Source of the DNA: Deltaproteobacteria bacterium UBA6601
GTDB lineage: Bacteria > Myxococcota_A > UBA796 > UBA9615
Assembly: GCA_002433485.1 (NCBI GenBank)
Contig: DJIF01000144.1
Span: forward strand, 1-26,071
Reading direction: 5' to 3'
DNA: 26,071 bases
Shown one piece after another: positions 14,805-21,225 of the stretch. The notes beneath the pieces were generated by a model that was not told where the DNA came from, ran no database searches, and saw only the letters and a list, made by a program, of their open reading frames with translations. The translations under genes and the position numbers were made by a program. Positions within the stretch are counted from its first letter, which is position 1. Each line of letters opens with the position of its first letter.

Positions 14805-15566
14805 GTGCCCTCCAACAAGGTCGAACGCCTTCGGCTTGACGTCCTCCTTGTCGAACGAAAGCTGGCAGCCTCCCGCGACCGGGCGCAACGACTGATCATG
14901 GCCGGGCAGGTGCTGGTCGAAGACCGAGTGGTAGACAAAGCGGGCACCAAGGTCCTCAGTTCGGCGAGCATTCGCCTGAAGGTCGCCGACCACCCCTACG
15001 TCAGCCGCGGCGGCCTTAAGCTGGCTGGCGCCCTTAAGGATCTGAGCATTAACGTCACGGGACTGCGCTGTCTCGATGTGGGTTCATCCACCGGTGGCTT
15101 CACCGACTGCCTGCTCCAACATGGAGCGCAAGAAGTAGTCGCCGTTGATGTTGGCAGCAACCAGATGGCCTGGAGGTTGCGCCAGGACCCCCGGGTTCAG
15201 CTCTACGAGCAGACCGACGCACGCAGCATAAATGAGCAGATACTGGGCGGAGACATCGACCTCTGCGTAATGGATGCTTCCTTCATTAGCGCCAAGCTGA
15301 TCCTGCCCACCCTGCGCGCCGTGCTACCGCCAGCAAGCAGGCTGCTACTGCTGGTCAAGCCGCAGTTCGAGGTCGGCCGAGAGCATGTGGAGAAGGGAGG
15401 TGCAGTCCGCGATCCAGCCCGCATCAAGGAAGCGGTCAACAGCGTCGCGGCTAGCGCTGCCGAGCTCGGCTTCGCCGAACTGGCCAGAACTGGAAGTCGA
15501 CTCGCCGGCGCCAGAGCAGGGAATACGGAAGTGTTCCTGCTGGTGAGCAGGCAGCTGAACTGCTAA
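14805..15566 (+). CDS. tlyA: TlyA-family rRNA 2'-O-methyltransferase
   Basis: A 253-residue protein from GTG 14805. An S4 RNA-binding domain (residues about 7-65: RLDVLLVERKLAASRDRAQR, then IMAGQVLVEDRVVDKAGTKV) is followed by an FtsJ-like methyltransferase domain (CLDVGSSTGGFTDCLLQHGA). The Lys-Asp-Lys-Glu set typical of 2'-O-methyltransferases is present: SRGGLKL, VMDASFIS, LVKPQFEVG and NTEVFLLV. Family members methylate ribose of 16S and 23S rRNA, which in mycobacteria gives capreomycin sensitivity; the old name hemolysin A is misleading. It follows the prenyl synthase gene by 9 bases and is probably the last gene of the operon. Confidence 0.95.
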   Translation: MPSNKVERLRLDVLLVERKLAASRDRAQRLIMAGQVLVEDRVVDKAGTKVLSSASIRLKVADHPYVSRGGLKLAGALKDLSINVTGLRCLDVGSSTGGFTDCLLQHGAQEVVAVDVGSNQMAWRLRQDPRVQLYEQTDARSINEQILGGDIDLCVMDASFISAKLILPTLRAVLPPASRLLLLVKPQFEVGREHVEKGGAVRDPARIKEAVNSVAASAAELGFAELARTGSRLAGARAGNTEVFLLVSRQLNC

Positions 15567-15612
15567 ATAACCGCACCAGCACCATCAGAACCCTGTCATC
15601 AGGAACGCCGCC

Positions 15613-16404
15613 ATGCCTAACCTGTCCCTAGCAAACCTGTTCCTCATCAGCACCGCCTGCCTGTTGTTCGGCTGTAGCGATGTGATGCTCTCTGGCCCCA
15701 ACGACGGTGAGCCTGACGAAGAGCCGCAGTTCCCGGAATTCGATGGCGCAAGCCTGGAGTTGATCGCACCCCTGTCTGGCGACATCCTGCTGCTTGATGA
15801 AGAGGTGGGGTTCGAGGCAGTGGTACGCAATGCTGAAGGCGACGAAATGGACTTCGACGCCATCTCTTGGAGCACCGACCTGGATGAAGACTTCGCCGCG
15901 GAAGGGCGATCCGTAAGTGCTCTGCTAGAGGCAGGGATCCACAGCATCACCGCTACTGCCGAACTGCCCAATGGCGACCGGCTCCAGAGCACCATGGGCG
16001 GGGTCCGAGTTCAGGGCCTCCACACCGGCATCTATGCCGGCTCGCTGATCATGGAACTAAACGGCGAGTTTCAAGGCACCCCCATAACCACCAACTGCGC
16101 TGGCGCCCTGGACTTCGAGGTCGACATGAACGGTGAGCTGATCCTCGGCTCGGGAGAGTGCGCTCTGAACCTCGTTATCCTCGGCAGCATCGACGTCAGC
16201 TACGACGTCAGCGGCGACATTGAAGACAACGAAGCTGGCGGTGCAGTGACGCTGGACACCGGCTTCCTGCCCCTTGATCTCGACTGGGAAGGTGGCTTCG
16301 AGGGCGAGGACGAGTTGGTCGGCAGCTTCGGCGGCAGCCTGTTGATGTTCGAAATGCAAGGCAGCATCAACGCCAGGAGGCTGAGTCCCTACATCAATCC
16401 CTAA
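15613..16404 (+). CDS. Lipoprotein with Ig-like domain
   Basis: A 263-residue lipoprotein with lipobox ACLLFGC (Cys 21), then an acidic linker (GEPDEEPQFPE). Residues about 45-135 look like a bacterial Ig-like or PKD-type domain (LELIAPLSGDILLLDEEVGF, then SWSTDLDEDF, then GIHSITATAELPNGD). The C-terminal part (residues about 136-263) repeats beta-strand patterns (GIYAGSLIMELNGEFQG, VDMNGELILGSGEC, SINARRL) with one possible disulfide (TTNCAG, GECALN). AGGA lies 8 bases before the ATG. It is separate from tlyA (46-base gap) and converges on ssb. It is a surface protein of unknown role; such lipoproteins recur through the window. Confidence 0.85.
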   Translation: MPNLSLANLFLISTACLLFGCSDVMLSGPNDGEPDEEPQFPEFDGASLELIAPLSGDILLLDEEVGFEAVVRNAEGDEMDFDAISWSTDLDEDFAAEGRSVSALLEAGIHSITATAELPNGDRLQSTMGGVRVQGLHTGIYAGSLIMELNGEFQGTPITTNCAGALDFEVDMNGELILGSGECALNLVILGSIDVSYDVSGDIEDNEAGGAVTLDTGFLPLDLDWEGGFEGEDELVGSFGGSLLMFEMQGSINARRLSPYINP

Positions 16405-16407
16405 CAG

Positions 16408-16441
16408 AGCTCGGCGAGCCGGGCGCTAAGGACTCCGAGCT
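16408..16441. terminator. Possible bidirectional hairpin between convergent genes
   Basis: AGCTCGG (16408-16414) and CCGAGCT (16435-16441) form a 7-bp stem around a 20-base loop, with a competing smaller stem. It sits between the stops of the lipoprotein gene and ssb. There is no T tract on either side, so termination is only suggested by position. Confidence 0.3.
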
Positions 16442-16456
16442 GCCGCTCAGCAGCCC

Positions 16457-16924
16457 CTAAAACGGAATGTCTTCGTCGTCGGAATAGGGGATCGGCTCTG
16501 CCGCAGCAGCTCTCGGCGCAGCAGCTGCTCCACCGCCTCCACCTTCATAAGCATCAGCAGGGTGCGGTGCAGAGCGGCCGCGGCTACCACCCAGGTCACG
16601 CTCGGTGGTCAAGAACACCATCTCACGAGCAACGACCTCAGTAGACCAACGCTTGTTGCCGTCGCGATCTTCGTACTCGCGCGTCTGAAGGCGGCCCTCT
16701 ACATAGACCTTATTGCCCTTACGAACCAACCGTCCGCAGAGCTCAGCCAGCTTGTCCCAAGCCACAATGTTGTGCCACTCAGTACGCTCGTTGCCATCTC
16801 TACCCGCCCGCTCACTGGTCGCAAGCGAGAAAGAAGTCACTGCCTTTCCACTCTTGGTGTACCGAACCTCAGGATCCTTGCCGAGGTTGCCGAGGAGAAT
16901 GACTTTGTTGACTGCATAGGCCAT
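16457..16924 (-). CDS. ssb: Single-stranded DNA-binding protein
   Basis: A 155-residue SSB. It coats single-stranded DNA in replication, repair and recombination as an oligomer, usually a tetramer. The OB-fold is residues 1-110 (NKVILLGNLGKDPEVRYTKS, then EWHNIVAWDKLAELC, then GNKVYVEGRLQTREYEDRDG, then STEVVAREM). A Gly/Ala/Pro-rich linker follows, with runs of five Gly and two short Ala runs, then the acidic tip SDDEDIPF that docks repair partners. It stands alone rather than beside rpsF and rpsR. The 254 bases upstream to 17178 hold no other gene and must contain its promoter; I see no convincing -10/-35 pair for it. The XseB encoded 2.6 kb away ends in a similar tip. Confidence 0.98.
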   Translation of the reverse strand: MAYAVNKVILLGNLGKDPEVRYTKSGKAVTSFSLATSERAGRDGNERTEWHNIVAWDKLAELCGRLVRKGNKVYVEGRLQTREYEDRDGNKRWSTEVVAREMVFLTTERDLGGSRGRSAPHPADAYEGGGGGAAAAPRAAAAEPIPYSDDEDIPF

Positions 16925-17108
16925 GGAGCAGATCTTTCGTGGCGGATTCGGAGACTTACTCCGAAGGGTCCTGGGAATTCTGGAGAGACAAAGGGCGAGG
17001 AATGTAACAGGACCATTTCAGACGGCATAGCCCTAAGTGCGACTCCTCTAAAAAGTCCCGTTCATGCCCCCATTCTCAAGGCATAAAACCGCGCCCGAAG
17101 GCGTCCTG

Positions 17109-17136
17109 TTGCGACTCCATGAAGCGGGCGTCTAAT
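17109..17136 (+). promoter_or_regulatory. Candidate sigma70-type promoter for the 17179 operon
   Basis: TTGCGA (17109-17114), a 16-base spacer and TCTAAT (17131-17136). The -35 matches consensus at four of six positions and the -10 at five of six. Predicted transcription starts near 17143, about 36 bases before ATG 17179. This is the best-looking promoter in the window. Confidence 0.5.
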
Positions 17137-17178
17137 CGCCGGTGGCCCTAGAGCGCTTAGCAGGTTACAGTCCCGCCG

Positions 17179-19116
17179 ATGCACGCCCTTCACCTACTGT
17201 TTGCACTGCTCATGACGCAGCTGCTGTTCGCTCCACCAGTACATGCTCAACAGGCCCAGGTGGAAGATTTCGAGCTGGACTCCCTGATTGAAGCGGAGGA
17301 CATCAGCCAGCGGATCCTGATTACGCCCTTTGCCGCGACCACCAGAGACTCCGTAGCCCTGGCAGGTAGCCTGCACCAGTTCCTCATCGAGGAGCTCCGC
17401 GCCAGCAAGCGCCATGACCTGCTGGAGTTGCTGGACTGCCAGGCCATCGAACAGGTTGATGCAGCGCTCTACTACGCTGGGTGCCCGCCTGGGGATGAGC
17501 TGGGCTGCCAGCTCATCATCGGTGAGAAGAACGACATTGAGCGGGTTGTCAGCGGCAGAGTCACAGCCCTTGAAGACGGCGACTTCAGAGTCGCTGTTAC
17601 GGTACTGGATGTCGCCCGAGCCGAGCTGGCGCTCACCTATGTACTGGATCTTCGCCGGGGCGAAGAGCAGCTACTCCCCCGCACCGTGATGCTGACCCTC
17701 GACAACCTGATGCAACAGGAGCTGGATGCACCGTACGAGGACGCCAGAAAGCGCCAGGAAGCGCGCATGAAGGCCATGGAGCTGGCCCGAAGCGAAGACG
17801 AGCGAAAGTTACTGGCACGGATGAGCATTGACCTCCGCAGCGGCGAACTGGAGCGACTTGAAGCCGAGCTCGCCGAGACCCAGCAGCGCTACCTCAGCCA
17901 GGCCGAGCTCGAAGAGATGCAACAAACTGAGGGCGCCGATGCCGCCTGGCAGGAGCTCGGGATCAGCTCCAAGCAGTACCGCTCCTTAACCAATTCGGGG
18001 CTGGACTTTGAGACCTGGCGCTGGCGCTGGGCAGGCCACCGAATGCAACTCATAGGCAGTGTCCAGGTGGGCATCATCGGCGGCGCCACTGGCCTGCGCT
18101 ATGCAGGCGGCTACTACCTGAGTCCCGATCTGGAGCGAGAGGTCGACAACTTCGCCTGGCAACAGGTGGACGAGGGCAGCTCCATGAACCTCGGTATCAG
18201 CATCGGCTTCGGCATTCTACGCAATCTCGACCTTGAGCTGTCCGCCTTCTGGAGCCGCTCCAAGGTCTACATCCGGCTGCTATCGGGCTCGACCATCGCC
18301 GACCCGGAGGACAGTAACCAGCTGGTGCCCGACCCTAACAATCGACCCGCTGGCGATTGGAGTGAGCAGAGCGTCAACCTGCTCGGTGGCGAGGTAATGC
18401 TTCGCTATTACTTTCTCACCCTGCCCAAACTTCGTCCCAGCCTCGGCCTTGGCTTTGGCTGGCTGACCTACCCCAGCCTGTATAACGACCCCGACGTTCC
18501 CGACGCCGAGGAGAGCCCGCCGCCACCCATCCAGGGCCAATTCGGAACCTTCCGCCCCGTGGTTGATTTCGGTCCCCAGATAGAGCCGGGGGTCCAGTTT
18601 GAGATCAATCGTTTCATGGGTCTCTTCGTAAGAGTTCCCATCCTGTTCGCAGCCAGTCCCAAGCGCAGTCAAAGCACCCGTTTCATCGAGACCAACCCCA
18701 TCTTCAGCGACGAAGAAGCCCAGCCCGGCGGCAAAGCCCCCTTTGGTGTGGTGCGGGCGGTGTTTGGGATCCAGGGGCGGCTCTTTGGTATGCCAGTCCA
18801 GCCACGCCAGGACTACGACGACAGCATGGAACTGGAAGAAGAGCCTAAACGCCCAGCTCGCCCGCGAGAGACAGCTAAAGACGGCGGTTCGGCCCCGGAA
18901 AACATCGAAGCTGGACGCCGCCAACCGTCGAATGAGCCCGAAATCCTGATGGAAGTTGCGGAACAAGAGCCGAGTACGAAGGACTCGCAAAGTAGCGAGA
19001 TCCTGATCGAGGAAGCCGACGATGAAGAGACCTCGGATAGCCTCGATCAGGATGCAGAGATTCTGATCGAAGAAGCTGAAGAAGATGACCAGAACGGAGG
19101 CAGCGATGTTCGCTGA
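17179..19116 (+). CDS. Outer-membrane beta-barrel protein with TolB-N-like domain and acidic tail
   Basis: A 645-residue exported protein. The signal peptide is residues 1-24 (cut after PPVHA). Residues about 43-165 resemble the TolB N-terminal / CsgG-like alpha-beta fold (ILITPFAATTRDSVALAGSL, then GCQLIIGEKNDIERVVSGRV, then FRVAVTVLDVARAEL). Residues about 180-275 are charged helix or coiled coil. Residues about 288-545 alternate in barrel fashion (MQLIGSVQVGIIGGATGLRY, MNLGISIGFGILRNLDLELS, GGEVMLRYYFLTLPKLRPSL, FGVVRAVFGIQGRLFGM). Residues 550-645 are a disordered acidic tail with three EILxExA motifs. Placing the tail after the barrel is odd and suggests a docking tail. The protein leads a unit with an NTF2-like lipoprotein and glmU. 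I do not recognise the exact family. Confidence 0.82.
   Translation: MHALHLLFALLMTQLLFAPPVHAQQAQVEDFELDSLIEAEDISQRILITPFAATTRDSVALAGSLHQFLIEELRASKRHDLLELLDCQAIEQVDAALYYAGCPPGDELGCQLIIGEKNDIERVVSGRVTALEDGDFRVAVTVLDVARAELALTYVLDLRRGEEQLLPRTVMLTLDNLMQQELDAPYEDARKRQEARMKAMELARSEDERKLLARMSIDLRSGELERLEAELAETQQRYLSQAELEEMQQTEGADAAWQELGISSKQYRSLTNSGLDFETWRWRWAGHRMQLIGSVQVGIIGGATGLRYAGGYYLSPDLEREVDNFAWQQVDEGSSMNLGISIGFGILRNLDLELSAFWSRSKVYIRLLSGSTIADPEDSNQLVPDPNNRPAGDWSEQSVNLLGGEVMLRYYFLTLPKLRPSLGLGFGWLTYPSLYNDPDVPDAEESPPPPIQGQFGTFRPVVDFGPQIEPGVQFEINRFMGLFVRVPILFAASPKRSQSTRFIETNPIFSDEEAQPGGKAPFGVVRAVFGIQGRLFGMPVQPRQDYDDSMELEEEPKRPARPRETAKDGGSAPENIEAGRRQPSNEPEILMEVAEQEPSTKDSQSSEILIEEADDEETSDSLDQDAEILIEEAEEDDQNGGSDVR
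18940..19077 (+). repeat. Three spaced EILIEEA-type motifs in the protein tail
   Basis: EILMEVA (18940-18960), EILIEEA (18997-19017) and EILIEEA (19057-19077) recur at 57- and 60-base spacing in an otherwise disordered acidic tail. The second and third use partly different codons, so selection acts on the peptide. They look like repeated short linear binding motifs. Confidence 0.8.
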
Positions 19117-19651
19117 GCGGAGCCCTGTATGGCTCGCCCTGGCCGTCTGCGCGGCGCTGGCCCTGAGCCTGCCGGCTCAAGGCTGCACCAAAGAGCAACG
19201 GGAAGCCCACGCTTCGCAAGCCAAAGTCCACAAGCGACAGATGGAAGCCACCCAGCTCAAAGACCGCGCCATGGAGTACTGGGCTGCAATCCGCTGGGAG
19301 AACTGGCAAGAGGCTTCGGGCTTTTTCCTTGAATCAAGTGACCAGGTGGAGTTCCTGCGCTCTCACTCCGAGTCCAGTAGCGCCGCCCGCATCGACAGCG
19401 TGGACATCAAGTACGTGTTCATTGATCCCGATGAGGGCAAGTCGGCCGAGATGAAGGTGACCTGGAATGTTGTGGTTCCCAACCAGGCCCGTGTAGACCA
19501 ACAGACCATCACTCAGCACTGGGTCAAGAAGCTCGGCCTGTGGTGGATTGGCTCCGAGTCCGAAGAGCCTTCACAGCCCACTGCTGACGGGAAAGCCACC
19601 AAGCCGCAGGCGAAAGAGGCTGAGGCAGCCACCAAGGAGAGCGACCAATGA
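19106..19651 (+). CDS. NTF2-like lipoprotein
   Basis: A 181-residue predicted lipoprotein. I start it at ATG 19106 because GGAGG lies 5 bases upstream; this start is inside the last codons of the barrel gene (11-base overlap). The signal peptide is ALAVCAALALSLPAQGC with the final Cys lipidated, although Gln at -2 makes the lipobox atypical. Residues about 45-155 resemble an NTF2/SnoaL-like cone fold (RAMEYWAAIRWENWQEASGF, then ARIDSVDIKYVFIDPD, then KSAEMKVTWNVVVPN, then HWVKKLGLWWIG). The C-terminal 30 residues are a charged, Lys/Glu/Ala-rich tail. Family domains like this bind small ligands or partner proteins; no catalytic residues are evident. Its TGA overlaps the glmU ATG, so expression is coupled to cell-wall precursor synthesis. 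Confidence 0.83.
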   Translation: MFAERSPVWLALAVCAALALSLPAQGCTKEQREAHASQAKVHKRQMEATQLKDRAMEYWAAIRWENWQEASGFFLESSDQVEFLRSHSESSSAARIDSVDIKYVFIDPDEGKSAEMKVTWNVVVPNQARVDQQTITQHWVKKLGLWWIGSESEEPSQPTADGKATKPQAKEAEAATKESDQ

Positions 19652-21219
19652 CATCGAGTCAGGGCACCGTGGCCATCGTGCTGGCCGCCGGCAAGGGCAC
19701 TAGAATGCGCTCAGCCCAACCCAAAGTACTGTTCCCATTGCTCGGCAGAACCCTGGTCTCACGGGTTCTGGACGCCGCCGGACAGGCCGGCTGTGAGCAG
19801 CAGGTCGTCGTCGTCGGTCACTGCAAGGAGCAGGTCATGACCGAGCTCGGCAGCAGCCCCAAATATGCGGTTCAACAGGGTATGCAAGGCACCGGTCAGG
19901 CAGTCGCTGCAGCACGCGGAGTGCTCAACTTTGCCGAACAGACCGTGCTGATCCTACCCGGCGACGTCCCCCTGATCACCACCGAGTCCCTGCGCCGCTT
20001 GCTCGACCAACACAGCACCAGCGGGGCAGTCCTGACCGTCGCAACCATGGAGCCTGCAGACTCGCACGGCTACGGTCGCGTGCTTCGCTCAGAAGACCAG
20101 ACCCGAGTGCTCCGCATCGTCGAACACCGGGACTGCAGTCCAGTAGAGCTCGAAATCAGCGAGGTCAACACCTCCATCTATGCGGCAAGCGGCAGCTTTC
20201 TGTTCGGTACGGATGGTCGCAGTGGGGCGCTCGCCCAGCTGAATACCGACAATGACCAGGGCGAGTACCTGCTAACCGACATCGTTTCGATGGCTGCCGA
20301 CCAGGGTCTACGGGTCGACGCCTTTGTCTTATCCGATCCCAGTGAAGTGGCAGGAATCAATGACCGCAGTCAGCTCGCGGCCCTGGAAGCAGAGCTCCAG
20401 GGCCGAATTCTGCAGGACTGGCTGACGGCGGGTGTCTCGCTGGAGCGACCGGACAACACCCGAGTCGAAGAAGCGGTAAAGCTCGGCCGAGATGTTGCCC
20501 TTGGAGCAGGCGTCGAGCTTCGAGGTCAAACCGCCATCGCTGATGGCGTCAGCATCGGCTCAGGCTGCATTCTGACAGATGTCACCGTCGGAGAGGGCGC
20601 TCGACTGGCCCCTTATGTCGTCGCTGAAGCAGTAGATATAGAAGCAGGGGCCTGGGTTAAGCCCTTTTCGGTGCTCAGCGGGCGCAACGAAAAGAAACCC
20701 GCTGAGAGCGTGGTCGAGGATCGGGTGCGGGTCGGCAGCAGCGCCCAGGTCGGACCCTTCACCCACCTTCGGCAGGCCAGCCAACTCGGCGAGGGCGCAA
20801 AAGCCGGAAACTTTGTCGAAATGAAGAAGACTCAGCTCGGAGAGGGCGCAAAAGCCAATCACCTCACCTACCTGGGCGACGCCCAGATTGGCGCCAAGTC
20901 CAACATCGGAGCCGGCGTCATCACCTGTAACTACGATGGCTTCGCCAAGCATCAGACGATCATCCGTGAGGGCGTCTTCGTCGGCACTGGCAGCTATCTG
21001 GTAGCACCCATCCGGCTGGGCAAAGGCTCCTATGTAGCCACCGGTACCACCGTCACCCGCGATGTGCCTGCGGACGCTCTAGCCATCGGCCGCATCCGCC
21101 AGGAAAACAAAGCCGGCTATGCATCAAGGCTGCGAGACCGGCTGGAATATCTCTCGGAAAAGGCCAAGGCCAAGAAGGCTAAGACGGCAGCCACCAACAG
21201 CGACCCAGAGAACTCCTGA
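19648..21219 (+). CDS. glmU: Bifunctional UDP-N-acetylglucosamine pyrophosphorylase / glucosamine-1-phosphate N-acetyltransferase
   Basis: A 523-residue GlmU, longer than the usual ~455. It acetylates glucosamine-1-phosphate and joins it to UTP, giving UDP-GlcNAc for peptidoglycan and lipopolysaccharide. N-terminal uridylyltransferase: VAIVLAAGKGTRMRSAQPKV, GTGQAVAAA, LPGDVPLI, GYGRVLR, EVNTSIY. C-terminal left-handed beta helix: GPFTHLR, GNFVEMKKTQLGEGAKANHL, TYLGDAQIGAKSNIGAGVI and CNYDG, including the catalytic-loop His of NHLTYLGDA. Extra length comes from an insertion of about 10-14 residues (LSGRNEKKPAESVVED) before the hexapeptide turn that precedes GPFTHLR, and a Lys/Ala-rich tail (KAKAKKAKTAATNSD). 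ATG 19648 overlaps the lipoprotein stop (ATGA) and has GGAG 8 bases upstream. glmS is not adjacent. Confidence 0.96.
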   Translation: MTSSQGTVAIVLAAGKGTRMRSAQPKVLFPLLGRTLVSRVLDAAGQAGCEQQVVVVGHCKEQVMTELGSSPKYAVQQGMQGTGQAVAAARGVLNFAEQTVLILPGDVPLITTESLRRLLDQHSTSGAVLTVATMEPADSHGYGRVLRSEDQTRVLRIVEHRDCSPVELEISEVNTSIYAASGSFLFGTDGRSGALAQLNTDNDQGEYLLTDIVSMAADQGLRVDAFVLSDPSEVAGINDRSQLAALEAELQGRILQDWLTAGVSLERPDNTRVEEAVKLGRDVALGAGVELRGQTAIADGVSIGSGCILTDVTVGEGARLAPYVVAEAVDIEAGAWVKPFSVLSGRNEKKPAESVVEDRVRVGSSAQVGPFTHLRQASQLGEGAKAGNFVEMKKTQLGEGAKANHLTYLGDAQIGAKSNIGAGVITCNYDGFAKHQTIIREGVFVGTGSYLVAPIRLGKGSYVATGTTVTRDVPADALAIGRIRQENKAGYASRLRDRLEYLSEKAKAKKAKTAATNSDPENS

Positions 21220-21225
21220 GCCCGA

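Noticed and set aside
16925..17178. Promoter for ssb on the minus strand
   Set aside because: Only poor box pairs were found (for example TTGAGA with 21-base spacing); not enough to place it.
18280..18990. Minus-strand open frame of about 236 codons inside the barrel gene
   Set aside because: It lies antisense within a gene with signal peptide and barrel strands; composition is that of a shadow frame.
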